Assembly (NCBI GenBank): GCA_947624435.1
Contig: CANQKE010000005.1
Location: forward strand, 1 to 64,000
DNA length: 64,000 nt
Reading direction: 5' to 3'
Source: an uncultured Ruminiclostridium sp.
GTDB taxonomy: Bacteria; Bacillota; Clostridia; Oscillospirales; Ruminococcaceae
The notes under the pieces are model-generated. The model searched no databases, was not told the DNA's origin, and was given only the letters and a program-made list of their open reading frames with translations. The translations under genes were made by a program, and so were the position numbers. Position 1 is the stretch's first letter; every line of letters starts with the position of its first letter. Of this stretch, positions 8,316 to 16,937 are shown one piece after another.

Positions 8316-8874
8316 ATGAATGTTTTACTTACTTCATGCGGATTAGAAATAGATGTAATTGAACAAATGTTTCAAAAAAATGCTCAATAAGGAACCGTCC
8401 CAAGTTAAGGCAATGTTTATTCCGACAGCGGCTGTATCACCGGACGCGATAGAAGTGCTCCCGAAATGTCTGAACGATTTGCTTAAATGCGGTATAGTAA
8501 AGGAAAACATATTTGTCTATGATCTGCATGATGATTCGGACGACGATATTTTGAAAACGTATGATGTTATCTATCTATGCGGAGGAGACCCGAATTATTT
8601 GTTGAGGCGGGTCCGTGAACATGGATTTGATAAGAAATTAGAATCGTTTATCAGGCAAGGCGGAGTAGTTGTCGGAGTAAGTGCGGAGAGCATGATATTT
8701 GCCGATGATATGCCGAATAATCTCGGACTTCTGAAATGTGCTTTGGATGTCCATTGCAGCGATGATACTTGTGAAAAAGCAGGAAAATACAGCTTGAACC
8801 GAACGGAACGTATTCGGTTAGGCAACAAGCAAGCGATCGTATTTGAAAAGGACGATCTTGTTATTATAGAATGA
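8316..8874 (+). pseudogene. Peptidase E (family S51) gene with a frameshift at an A7 run
   Basis: From ATG 8316 (RBS AAGGGGG) the frame reads MNVLLTSCGLEIDVIEQMFQ, the usual start of Firmicute peptidase E-like proteins, but runs into TAA at 8388. The rest (KMLNKEPSQVKAMFIPTAA and on to 8874) lies in another frame. Removing one A from the run at 8374-8380 restores a continuous protein of about 185 residues. S51 enzymes are Ser-dependent dipeptidases; the nucleophile Ser is present in GVSAESMIF, but the Gly normally following SA is Glu. The DVHCSDDTCE region is kept. Read as a recent frameshift, a slippage-prone gene or a sequencing error; the rest of the reading frame is intact. Confidence 0.8.
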
Positions 8875-8920
8875 TGAACAAATTCCGTGTCGGAAGAGTT
8901 CTGATTTGCGTACTTCATAT

Positions 8921-8948
8921 AAAAAGCAGGCGGTTTTCGTCTGCTTTT
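8921..8948. terminator. Bidirectional terminator between peptidase E and sigK
   Basis: AAAAGCAGGCG pairs with CGTCTGCTTTT (to 8948) around a short TTTT-containing loop, with T-rich flank; the genes on both sides converge. Confidence 0.75.
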
Positions 8949-8976
8949 GTTGTTTTATTCAAAATTTTTCGGGAGT

Positions 8977-9693
8977 TCAATCATTCCTTTCAAACCTCTC
9001 CCTTAATTTTTCCAGCGCCTTTTTCTCTATTCGTGAAACGTAGCTGCGGCTTATCCCGAGCTGCTTTGCCACCTCCCGCTGGGTGAGTATTTTTTCGGTG
9101 CGGTAGTTTTGAAAATTCAGCCCGTACCGCTTGCAAAGTATCTCCTTTTCTCTGTCGTCCAGCTCGTCGGTGATGTAGCGGTACAGCTTTTCTATATTGA
9201 TGTTAAGGTCAGCCTGCTGAGCCACGTCTGCGGAATCGCAGAATATGTCCGCGAGCGTCACGGTATTGCCGTCCTTGTCGCAGTCCACCGGCTCGTTAAG
9301 ATATACCTCGGTCTGCTGGTGCTTTATCTTGCGGAAATACATGCGTATCTGGTTGTTTATGCACTTTCCGGCGTAGGTGGAAAAGCTGACGCTGCGCTTG
9401 TAATCAAAGGTCTGCGCCGCCTTGATAAGCCCTATAGTGCCTATCGAGATAAGGTCGTCCTGGTCGCGAAAATCCGGATAGTGCTTTTTCACAATAAACG
9501 CCACCAGCCTTAGATTGTGCTTTATCAGCATATCCATAGCGTTTTTGTCCCCGTTCGCTGCAAGCGCAACATACTCGCGTTCCTCCTTCGCGGTAAGCTG
9601 ACGCGGAAAGGAATTGCGGTTGTCAAAATGCAGCGCAAAAAATACAAGTCCCTGCAATGCGGACAGCATAGCAGAAATTATCATCGTTATCAC
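8977..9693 (-). CDS. sigK: RNA polymerase sporulation sigma factor SigK
   Basis: The 238-residue sigma-70 family protein starts with a hydrophobic pro-sequence (about 1-25) followed by FPRQLTAKEEREY, the layout of pro-sigma-K/E. Region 2 is seen in NLRLVAFIVKKHY, the core-binding DDLISIGTIGLIKAAQTFD and FSTYAGKCINNQIRMYFR. Region 4 ends with the helix-turn-helix LTQREVAKQLGISRSYVSRI. Sigma-K directs late mother-cell genes (coat, cortex) in endospore formers after removal of the pro-sequence at the forespore membrane. The gene is continuous, with no intervening skin-type element. Regions 2 and the long pro-sequence favour SigK over SigE (no processing-enzyme gene is adjacent). RBS AGGTG precedes the ATG. 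Confidence 0.88.
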   Translation of the reverse strand: MITMIISAMLSALQGLVFFALHFDNRNSFPRQLTAKEEREYVALAANGDKNAMDMLIKHNLRLVAFIVKKHYPDFRDQDDLISIGTIGLIKAAQTFDYKRSVSFSTYAGKCINNQIRMYFRKIKHQQTEVYLNEPVDCDKDGNTVTLADIFCDSADVAQQADLNINIEKLYRYITDELDDREKEILCKRYGLNFQNYRTEKILTQREVAKQLGISRSYVSRIEKKALEKLRERFERND

Positions 9694-9790
9694 CTGCCGT
9701 TATAGTATTCGGTTAATTTTATTCGGTATTGAACGTCCGTTATTCTCGGAAATGCCCGATTGTATTAACTCTATATTAACTATTTTTGTC

Positions 9791-9819
9791 TTTACAAATC
9801 CTCCAAAATATGATAAAAT
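9791..9819 (+). promoter_or_regulatory. Probable promoter of the flippase/ATP-grasp operon
   Basis: TTTACA (9791-9796), 17-bp spacer, TAAAAT (9814-9819). The 274-bp gap between sigK and the flippase gene holds this, a palindrome at 9847-9866 and a leader of about 140 nt. Confidence 0.6.
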
Positions 9820-9846
9820 AATAAAAGAGTATGTCCGTATCTAATT

Positions 9847-9866
9847 ATTAATACATTTGTATTAAT
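9847..9866. repeat. Perfect palindrome, operator-like
   Basis: ATTAATACA, a 2-bp centre, then TGTATTAAT. It lies about 28 bp downstream of the predicted -10, in the leader of the flippase operon, where a repressor could block transcription. No regulator gene is adjacent. Confidence 0.6.
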
Positions 9867-9967
9867 AGCATGGTTATCGTAAGCGCGGTCAGCTTTTTGC
9901 TGAAAATACAGCGCTGCTGAAATTGAATATATTAACGGGGCAAAACCCTTATTGAAGGATATTTTTA

Positions 9968-11503
9968 ATGAAGTTAAATCAGTTGAAGGTCGGCTCGGTG
10001 CTTTCCTATCTGTCCTTGTTTTTAGGGACGGTGGTATCGCTGGTATACACGCCGATAATGATACAGCGGCTCGGTACGAGCGAATACGGCGTATATTCGC
10101 TGGTGCTGCCGGTAGTATCTTATCTTAACCTGTTCAGCTTCGGACTGGGCAGCGCGTATACAAGATTTTATACCAGATACAAGGAATCCGGCGACCGTTA
10201 CGGCATGGCAAAGCTGAACGGAATGTTCATCATCATATATACATTGCTCGGAGCTTTGGTGGCGACGGTGGGCTGCCTTATAGCCGCGAATCCGCGTTTA
10301 GCTTTCGGAAGCGAGCTTACGGAGGAAGAAATAGACATCGCGGTTCGGCTGATGTATATCATGACCTTTACCGCTGCGGCGAATTTCCCCGCGAGCGTAT
10401 TTGAATCGAATATAATGGTAAACGAGCGGTATATATTCTTAAAGCTGCTCGCGTTTGTAAAGACTGTAATAAACCCGCTGCTGATAATACCTATGCTTAT
10501 GATAGGCATGCGCTCCGAGGCGATAGCGTATATGAGCCTTGCCTTTGCGGTGGGAAGCGGCGTGCTGGAGATATACTACTGTTTTACCCGCCTGAACATG
10601 AAGATAAATTTTCGGGCGTTCGATTTCAAGCTGTTGTTCGAGATGTTCAGGTTCACCGGCTGGGTGTTCATCGGTATAATCGTCGACCAGCTCAACTGGA
10701 GCATAGATAAGGTGCTGCTCGGCTGGATGCACGGTTCTCAGAGCATAGCGGTGTATAACGTCGCGTCACAGCTGAATATCTTCTATATGTCGATGGCGAC
10801 GACGTTTTCCAATTTGCTGACGCCGCGAGTTCATCAGATGGTGGCGAACAACGTTTCCAATAAGAAGATAAGCGACCTTTTCATAAGGGTGGGACGATTC
10901 CAGTTCATCGTGCTGGTGATGATACTGCTGGGATTTGTCGCGATAGGCTATCCGTTTGTGCTTTTGTGGGCGGGACCGGATTACGGCAATGCGTATATAA
11001 TCTCGCTGCTGCTGTTTATACCGACTATTCTGCCCAGTATACAAAACCTCGGGATAGAGATACAGCGCGCGAAGAATATGCACCGTTTCCGTTCGGTGAC
11101 TTATCTTGCGGTAGCGGTGCTGAACATAGTGATAAGCATACCGCTGTGCGCGTGGTTTGCCGAGATAGGCGTGGCGATAGGTACCGCGATACCGGTGTTT
11201 ATAGGAAACGGGCTGCTGATGAACTGGTATTACAACAAGTACATCGGGCTGGATATACCGCGCTTTTGGCGGCGTATCTGCGCGCTGCTGCCGTCTATGC
11301 TGATACCGACTGCGGTCGCGATAGTGATAGCGATATTTTTCCCGGCAAAAACTATACTGGAAATGCTGCTGTACGGCGCGATATTCGTAGTTGTGTTCAT
11401 ATTCTTTGTATGGTCTATCGGACTTACACCGAGAGAGAAAGAGCTTATAATCACTCCGATAAAGAAATTTATCGGGAAGGTACTGGAAAAGATACTCGGA
11501 TAG
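9968..11503 (+). CDS. Polysaccharide (lipid-linked oligosaccharide) flippase, Wzx-like
   Basis: The 511-residue protein is hydrophobic throughout with about 12-14 predicted membrane segments and starts with the typical LKVGSVLSYLSLFLGTVVSL of the RfbX/Wzx branch of the MOP superfamily. These proteins flip undecaprenyl-linked sugars across the membrane for surface polysaccharide assembly. Conserved family features include YTPIMIQRLGTSEYGVYSL and WSIDKVLLGW. It is followed 12 bp later by an ATP-grasp gene, and together they look like the core of a surface glycan cassette; no glycosyltransferase is next to them, so the substrate is unknown. Confidence 0.85.
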   Translation: MKLNQLKVGSVLSYLSLFLGTVVSLVYTPIMIQRLGTSEYGVYSLVLPVVSYLNLFSFGLGSAYTRFYTRYKESGDRYGMAKLNGMFIIIYTLLGALVATVGCLIAANPRLAFGSELTEEEIDIAVRLMYIMTFTAAANFPASVFESNIMVNERYIFLKLLAFVKTVINPLLIIPMLMIGMRSEAIAYMSLAFAVGSGVLEIYYCFTRLNMKINFRAFDFKLLFEMFRFTGWVFIGIIVDQLNWSIDKVLLGWMHGSQSIAVYNVASQLNIFYMSMATTFSNLLTPRVHQMVANNVSNKKISDLFIRVGRFQFIVLVMILLGFVAIGYPFVLLWAGPDYGNAYIISLLLFIPTILPSIQNLGIEIQRAKNMHRFRSVTYLAVAVLNIVISIPLCAWFAEIGVAIGTAIPVFIGNGLLMNWYYNKYIGLDIPRFWRRICALLPSMLIPTAVAIVIAIFFPAKTILEMLLYGAIFVVVFIFFVWSIGLTPREKELIITPIKKFIGKVLEKILG

Positions 11504-11515
11504 GGAGGAGATATT

Positions 11516-12541
11516 TTGTTTTTCGTCCGGCTGAAAAGCTTTTTTACCCGCCTTATTGAAGGCAGCGTAAAGCGTATGTTCATCAATATGAAATGCGTCC
11601 ACGAGGAGACCGGTAAAAACCGCTTTATAATGTTTTTTGATATGCTTTGGTGTGCGGTCAGATATTCGGTAGGGCATCTGGATTACCGCATAATGGGATT
11701 TGCGCTTATAAAGGGCAAGGATCGTAAGACCTTTCTTACCATGAACCATAATCTTACGGTAGCGAACAAGCTTAATGACAAGAGCATGTTCTATACGCTC
11801 AACGACAAGACGGAGTTTGACCGCAGATATTCCGAATATCTCGGACGCGGCTTTATAGACCTTCACCGCGCGAATGCGTCGGAGCTGGCGGAGTTTTGCA
11901 AGGATAAAAAGACCGTTTTCGCAAAGTCTACCGAGGATTTCGGCGGGGCGGGAATGTCGAGGGAATATATCTCCCCCGATACCGATTTTGACGCGCTGTA
12001 TAAAAAATTCTGCGACAACGGTCAGTTTTTGATAGAAGAAGAGATAGTCCAGCATGAGCAGATGAGCAAGCTCTGTCCCGCGTCGGTAAATACCGTAAGG
12101 ATAGCCACGATAAATTATAAGGGCGAGGTGCATTTCATGTACGCATTGCTCAGGGTCGGAAACGGTGTGAACTGCGTGGACAATATTTGCAGCGGCGGAA
12201 TGTACGTGCTTATCGGCGAGGACGGCGTGATACATAAGAACGCTTACTGCAACGACGATTTCCGCTACTACGAGGCGCACCCCGTCACCGGCGTTAAATT
12301 TGCGGGCTTTGAAGTGCCGTATTTTAACGACGCTGTGGAAATGTGCAAAAAGGCGGCGGCGGTAGAACCTAAGATAGGCTACGTCGGCTGGGACGTTGCG
12401 ATAACAGATAAAGGTCCGGTGTTAGTGGAGGGAAATACCATGCCGAGTTATGCGCTGTGCCAGAATCATTTGCAGACAGACAGCAAGCAGGGCATACTGC
12501 CCAAATACGAGGCGATACTCGGAAAAGATTTTTTCGGGTAA
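11516..12541 (+). CDS. Sugar-transfer-associated ATP-grasp protein
   Basis: The 341-residue protein matches the ATP-grasp family found in surface polysaccharide loci (ATPgrasp_ST). ATP-binding and catalytic elements are seen in KSTEDFGGAGMSREYI, the conserved CPASVNTVRIATI, and the metal-binding GWDVAITDKGPVLVEGNTMP near the C-terminus. Such enzymes form carboxylate-amine or similar ligations and are thought to decorate glycans with an amino acid or acid group. The TTG start at 11516 is chosen because GGGAGGAG lies 5-6 bases ahead; an ATG at 11579 has no such site. It forms an operon with the flippase. The substrate is unknown. Confidence 0.82.
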   Translation: MFFVRLKSFFTRLIEGSVKRMFINMKCVHEETGKNRFIMFFDMLWCAVRYSVGHLDYRIMGFALIKGKDRKTFLTMNHNLTVANKLNDKSMFYTLNDKTEFDRRYSEYLGRGFIDLHRANASELAEFCKDKKTVFAKSTEDFGGAGMSREYISPDTDFDALYKKFCDNGQFLIEEEIVQHEQMSKLCPASVNTVRIATINYKGEVHFMYALLRVGNGVNCVDNICSGGMYVLIGEDGVIHKNAYCNDDFRYYEAHPVTGVKFAGFEVPYFNDAVEMCKKAAAVEPKIGYVGWDVAITDKGPVLVEGNTMPSYALCQNHLQTDSKQGILPKYEAILGKDFFG

Positions 12542-12566
12542 AATCGTTCAGCGGGGCAAAAAACAC

Positions 12567-12595
12567 TTGTAACTTTCAGCAGAATATGGTATACT
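12567..12595 (+). promoter_or_regulatory. Sigma-A promoter of the homoserine dehydrogenase gene
   Basis: TTGTAA (12567-12572), 17-bp spacer, TATACT (12590-12595), about 73 bp before the ATG. Confidence 0.65.
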
Positions 12596-12668
12596 TAAAA
12601 GCGTATAGATACAAAATGTAAAAAGAACTTATCCGTCCGACAGCGGCGGGAGGAAGGAAGATACGGCT

Positions 12669-13895
12669 ATGGCAAAAATAGCGGTGCTGGGTCACGGAGT
12701 GGTAGGCTCAGGTACGGTAGAGGTACTGGAGAAAAGTAAACAGTCGCTGGAGAAAAAGGCGGGACAGCCGCTTGAGGTAAAGTATATACTGGACTTGCGC
12801 GATTTTCCGGACAGTCCGTATAAAGAAAAATTTACCAAGGATTACGGCGTTATTGTAAACGATCCCGAAATAGATATAGTTACGGAGGTAATGGGCGGAC
12901 TTCACCCGGCATACGATTATGTCAAGGCGGCTCTGCTCGCGGGGAAAAGCGTCGTTACCTCAAATAAAGAACTGGTAGCAGCAAAGGGCGCGGAGCTGCT
13001 TTCCATCGCAAGAGAGAAAAACGTAAACTTTTTCTTTGAGGCGAGCGTAGGAGGCGGCATACCGATAATACGTCCGCTGCACCAGTGCCTTTCCGCAGAT
13101 AAGATAATGGGGATAGCCGGAATACTTAACGGCACTACAAATTATATACTTACCAAAATGATACGCGACAATATGCCGTTCGATACCGCTTTGTCCACCG
13201 CGCAGCAGTTAGGCTATGCCGAGCGCGACCCCTCCGCCGATATAGAGGGCACGGACGCCTGCCGTAAGATATGTATACTGGCATCTTTGGCATTCGGAAA
13301 GCACGTTTATCCCGACAGCGTCCACACCGAGGGAATAACCGCAGTTACTCCCGAGGACGTGGAATACTGCGAGAACTTCGGCGGTTCGATAAAGCTGATA
13401 GGCTGGGCGCAAAGGCTGGATAACGGCAAGATAGCTATAATGGTCTGCCCGGCGTTTATAGCGGGGGAAAGCCAGCTTGCCGGAGTGAACGACGTGTTCA
13501 ACGCGATAATGGTACGCGGAGATACCACCGGCGACGTGGTATTTTACGGCAAGGGCGCGGGCAAGCTTCCCACCGCGGGAGCGGTAGTAGCGGATATCGT
13601 GATAGCGGCGAAGTCCCATTCCTCCAGTAGGACTCTCTTCTGGGAGGACAGCGAAAATCAGGACTTTGTGGAAAAGCCGGAAAACATCGTCTGTCGCCAC
13701 TATCTGAGATTGTCCGGCGTGACAAAGGAGCAGGCGGAGCAGACTTTCGGCAGTGTAAAATATCTTGTAAGAGCCTCTGCGCCGGAGGATGAGCTTGCGT
13801 TTATCACCGAAGAGCTTTCCGAAAAGGACTGCGCGGATAAATGCGCGGCATTGTCCGGCAGCACGCTTGCGAATATAAGAGTTCTGGACTATTAA
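12669..13895 (+). CDS. hom: Homoserine dehydrogenase
   Basis: This 408-residue enzyme reduces aspartate semialdehyde to homoserine with NAD(P)H, the branch to threonine and methionine. The Rossmann loop is [13 protein letters not shown] at the N-terminus; the signature region holds [11 protein letters not shown] and the catalytic [18 protein letters not shown] (Asp and Lys). The C-terminal part (about 330-408) is the size of an ACT regulatory domain, suggesting feedback control by threonine. RBS GGAGGAAGGAAG precedes the ATG. Neighbouring threonine genes (thrB, thrC) are not adjacent; instead the gene leads into pyrH after 32 bp, so it may be the first gene of the growth cluster. Confidence 0.95.
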   Translation: MAKIAVLGHGVVGSGTVEVLEKSKQSLEKKAGQPLEVKYILDLRDFPDSPYKEKFTKDYGVIVNDPEIDIVTEVMGGLHPAYDYVKAALLAGKSVVTSNKELVAAKGAELLSIAREKNVNFFFEASVGGGIPIIRPLHQCLSADKIMGIAGILNGTTNYILTKMIRDNMPFDTALSTAQQLGYAERDPSADIEGTDACRKICILASLAFGKHVYPDSVHTEGITAVTPEDVEYCENFGGSIKLIGWAQRLDNGKIAIMVCPAFIAGESQLAGVNDVFNAIMVRGDTTGDVVFYGKGAGKLPTAGAVVADIVIAAKSHSSSRTLFWEDSENQDFVEKPENIVCRHYLRLSGVTKEQAEQTFGSVKYLVRASAPEDELAFITEELSEKDCADKCAALSGSTLANIRVLDY

Positions 13896-13927
13896 AGTGC
13901 TGCCAAGGCAGTGGAAAGGATAAAAAT

Positions 13928-14635
13928 ATGCAACAGCCCAAGTATAAGCGTATCCTGCTGAAGCTGTCCGGCGAGGCTCTTGCCGGAGAGAACAAGGTGG
14001 GACTGGATATCCCTACGGTGACTGACATTTGTCAGTCTATCAAAAAGTGCGCCGACGTCGGCACTCAGATAGGCATAGTGGTAGGCGGCGGCAACTACTG
14101 GAGAGGACGTTCCAGCGACAGCATGGACAGGGTGAGAGCCGACCACATCGGAATGCTCGCCACCGCGATGAACGCGCTTGCGGTAGCCGACGTACTGGAG
14201 GGACTGGGCTGCGAGGTAAGAGTTCAGACCGCTATAGAGATGAAGCAGATCGCCGAGCCGTACATCAGGCAGAAAGCGCTCCGCCACTTTGAAAAGGGCA
14301 GGATAGTTATCTTCGGCTGCGGCACGGGAAGTCCGTTTTTCTCCACCGACAGCGCCGCGGCGTTAAGAGCGGCGGAGATAAATGCCGACATTCTCCTAAA
14401 AGCTACCATGGTGGACGGAGTATACGACAAAGATCCGCATAAATATTCCGACGCGGTAAAATACGACGAGATAACCTTAAGAGAGGTGCTCGCCGGCGGA
14501 CTCAAGGTCATGGACAGCGCGGCGGCGGCAATGTGCAGCGATAACGGCACGCCGATACTCGTATTCGACTTGAGCCGTCCGGATAATATATTTGACGCAG
14601 TAATGGGCAAAAAAGTCGGCACGGTCGTAAGCTGA
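13928..14635 (+). CDS. pyrH: UMP kinase
   Basis: UMP kinase phosphorylates UMP to UDP as a hexamer of the amino-acid-kinase fold. The ATG at 13928 (235 residues, RBS GGAAAGGA) gives the usual start [16 protein letters not shown]; an in-frame extension upstream overlaps hom and has no homology. Key parts are [12 protein letters not shown], the UMP site around [16 protein letters not shown], and [19 protein letters not shown]. pyrH followed by frr is the standard bacterial order, continued here by uppS and cdsA. Confidence 0.97.
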   Translation: MQQPKYKRILLKLSGEALAGENKVGLDIPTVTDICQSIKKCADVGTQIGIVVGGGNYWRGRSSDSMDRVRADHIGMLATAMNALAVADVLEGLGCEVRVQTAIEMKQIAEPYIRQKALRHFEKGRIVIFGCGTGSPFFSTDSAAALRAAEINADILLKATMVDGVYDKDPHKYSDAVKYDEITLREVLAGGLKVMDSAAAAMCSDNGTPILVFDLSRPDNIFDAVMGKKVGTVVS

Positions 14636-14700
14636 CCGTAATAAGGATAAAGCAAAATATTGCCCGAGCAGGGCTATTTATATCGAAAGGAAGAAATATC

Positions 14701-15255
14701 ATGAAAGCTACCATCAACACCGCAAAGGAAAAAATGGAAAAGAGCGTTGCAGCGCTTGAAAGCGAACTCTCTACGATACGCGCAGGACGCGCGAACCCCT
14801 CTGTTCTTAACAAGATAACAGTCGATTATTACGGAGTACCCACACAGATAAACGCTATGGCGGCGGTAGCCGTTGCGGAGGCGAGGATACTTGTCATCAC
14901 CCCGTGGGACGCGTCCACCCTTAAAAATATAGAAAAGGCGATACTCGCAAGCGATATAGGAATAACCCCCACCAACGACGGAAAGGCTATTCGTATAGCG
15001 TTCCCGCAGCTTACCGAGGAAAGAAGAAAAGAGCTTGTAAAGCAGGTAAAGAAGATGGGCGAGGAATCCAAGGTCGCTTTAAGAAATATCCGCCGCGACG
15101 CGCTCGACAAGCTCAAGACCATGAAGAAAAATTCCGAGATAACCGAGGACGATCTCAAGGACGCGGAAAAGGAAATGCAGAACATTACCGATAAATACTG
15201 CGATAAGGCTGACGCTATCGCCGCGGCTAAGGAAAAAGAGATAATGACGGTATAA
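14701..15255 (+). CDS. frr: Ribosome recycling factor
   Basis: The 184-residue protein has the expected length and the RRF landmarks ALESELSTIRAGRANPSVL near residue 20 and PQLTEERRKELVKQVKKM around 105. With EF-G it splits the post-termination ribosome. It stands 65 bp after pyrH, with RBS GAAAGGAAG, and is followed directly by uppS. Confidence 0.98.
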   Translation: MKATINTAKEKMEKSVAALESELSTIRAGRANPSVLNKITVDYYGVPTQINAMAAVAVAEARILVITPWDASTLKNIEKAILASDIGITPTNDGKAIRIAFPQLTEERRKELVKQVKKMGEESKVALRNIRRDALDKLKTMKKNSEITEDDLKDAEKEMQNITDKYCDKADAIAAAKEKEIMTV

Positions 15256-15258
15256 GCT

Positions 15259-15966
15259 TTGAGTGCAAAGGAGCTTACGGGAGAGCCGCCGCTGCATGTC
15301 GGCGTGATAATGGACGGAAACGGCAGGTGGGCTAAAAAGCGCGGACTGCCGCGTACCGCCGGACATTCTAAGGGTGCAAAGGTATTCAAAAGCATAGTTG
15401 AGGATTTTCGCGCGCTCGGCGTGAAATACGTAACGTTCTATGCGTTTTCCACCGAAAACTGGAAACGTCCCAAAGAAGAGGTAAACGCGCTGATGGAGCT
15501 GCTGGACAAGTATCTTGACGATATACGCAGCATGGCTCAGAAAAATACCCGCGTATTTTTTGCGGGGGATAAATCGGCGTTTTCTAAGGATATGCAGCGC
15601 CGCATGACGGATATAGAGCAGGTGTCGGAGAATAACGACGGGCTGTATATCTGCGTCGCGCTCAATTACGGCGGCAGAGACGAGATAGTACGCGCTGCAA
15701 AAAGTATAGCCTCAAAATATTCCGCGGCGCTCGATACGGTGGGCGAGGAGGAATTCGGCAGGGAGCTTTACACCTGCTGTATGCCAAACGTCGATCTTAT
15801 CATACGCACCGGAGGAGAGCAGCGGCTTTCAAATTTTCTGATATGGCAGTCTGCGTACGCAGAACTGTATTTTACCGACGTGCTGTGGCCGGATTTCAAC
15901 AGGAAAGAGCTTGCGGCCGCGCTTGACTGGTATTCTCAGAGGAACAGGCGTTTCGGCGGGGTGTAA
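15259..15966 (+). CDS. uppS: Isoprenyl transferase (undecaprenyl diphosphate synthase)
   Basis: This cis-prenyltransferase makes the C55 lipid carrier for cell-wall synthesis. In 235 residues it has HVGVIMDGNGRWAKKRG with the catalytic Asp, TFYAFSTENWKRP, and the C-terminal IRTGGEQRLSNFLIWQSAYAE. The likely start is a TTG at 15259, three bases after the frr stop, with no strong ribosome site; translation probably depends on coupling to frr. uppS-cdsA-dxr-rseP is a classical order. Confidence 0.95.
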   Translation: MSAKELTGEPPLHVGVIMDGNGRWAKKRGLPRTAGHSKGAKVFKSIVEDFRALGVKYVTFYAFSTENWKRPKEEVNALMELLDKYLDDIRSMAQKNTRVFFAGDKSAFSKDMQRRMTDIEQVSENNDGLYICVALNYGGRDEIVRAAKSIASKYSAALDTVGEEEFGRELYTCCMPNVDLIIRTGGEQRLSNFLIWQSAYAELYFTDVLWPDFNRKELAAALDWYSQRNRRFGGV

Positions 15967-15988
15967 TGCCGGAACGGAAAGGACTATT

Positions 15989-16840
15989 ATGGCAAAAAGG
16001 ATAATTTCTGCGGCGGTGGCTATTCCGGTAGGAATACTCATCATCGCGCTGAACAACGAACTTTTATACTATATTGCCATGTCGCTGTTTTCCGCAGCAG
16101 CAGTGTATGAATTGCTGGTGGCGACAAAGTATCTGAAAAATCGCACTATATCTGCGCTTAGTATACTTTTTACCTTTGTTACGCCGTTTTTCTTCTGGAT
16201 AGACGTATTAAAGCAGAATATCCGCATGATATATCTGTGCTTTCTTATAATACTTTTCACCGTTTTGCTGTTTAAGCATGAAAAGGCGAGATTTGAGCAG
16301 GTGGCGCTGACCGCGGCGGTATCTATAGCTATACCGCTGGCATTAAGCTCTATCGCGTTTATCCGCACGGCTTTTCCGGAGCATGCGATATTCCTTATCG
16401 TATACACCATGATAAGCGTCTGGATAAGCGATGCGGGCGCGTACTTTGTCGGTACGCTGTGCGGAAAGCATAAGATGTGTCCTAAGATAAGCCCTAAAAA
16501 AACCTGGGAGGGATTTATCGGCGGCATAGTTACCTCGGCAGTATTCGCGGTGATACTCTGCTTTGCTTATGAATTTATCGACAGCATGCTGAATAACGGC
16601 GTTCACACCTTTGCGGTGAACTGGCCTTATCTTATCGCGCTGGCTATGGTGATATCGGTGCTGGGCGTGATAGGAGACCTTACCGCGTCGCTGATAAAAA
16701 GAGAATGCTCGGTAAAGGATTTCGGCAACTTTCTTCCGGGACACGGAGGTATACTGGACAGATTCGACAGCGTATTGGTGGCTGCGCCGTTCGCATATCT
16801 GATGTATCAGATGTATTTCCCGATAACGCCGATAGCTTGA
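15989..16840 (+). CDS. cdsA: Phosphatidate cytidylyltransferase (CDP-diglyceride synthase)
   Basis: The integral membrane enzyme converts phosphatidic acid and CTP to CDP-diacylglycerol. The start at 15989 (283 residues, RBS GGAAAGGA) gives MAKRIISAAVAIPVGIL; an upstream in-frame extension overlaps uppS and is rejected. About eight membrane segments are visible. The family signature lies near the end: LGVIGDLTASLIKRECSVKD followed by FGNFLPGHGGILDRFDS. Part of the uppS-cdsA-dxr-rseP run. Confidence 0.95.
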   Translation: MAKRIISAAVAIPVGILIIALNNELLYYIAMSLFSAAAVYELLVATKYLKNRTISALSILFTFVTPFFFWIDVLKQNIRMIYLCFLIILFTVLLFKHEKARFEQVALTAAVSIAIPLALSSIAFIRTAFPEHAIFLIVYTMISVWISDAGAYFVGTLCGKHKMCPKISPKKTWEGFIGGIVTSAVFAVILCFAYEFIDSMLNNGVHTFAVNWPYLIALAMVISVLGVIGDLTASLIKRECSVKDFGNFLPGHGGILDRFDSVLVAAPFAYLMYQMYFPITPIA

Positions 16841-16885
16841 TATAGATGCAGCGGGCTTATGCCTGTGTTTGGTTGCGGTAAGCAG

Positions 16886-16912
16886 TGCCGAAGGCTATAC
16901 TGTCCTTCGGCA
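16886..16912 (+). promoter_or_regulatory. Intercistronic hairpin between cdsA and dxr
   Basis: TGCCGAAGG (16886-16894) and CCTTCGGCA (16904-16912) form a 9-bp stem in the 97-bp cdsA-dxr gap. Only a weak T-rich stretch follows, so it could be a leaky terminator or an mRNA-stabilising/processing structure. Confidence 0.6.
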
Positions 16913-16937
16913 TTGATATTTGACAGGGGGCGCGCAG

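Noticed and set aside
10766..12280. Minus-strand frame of 504 codons opposite the flippase and ATP-grasp genes
   Set aside because: Tyr/Arg/His-rich composition with no domain, and both real genes under it are well supported.
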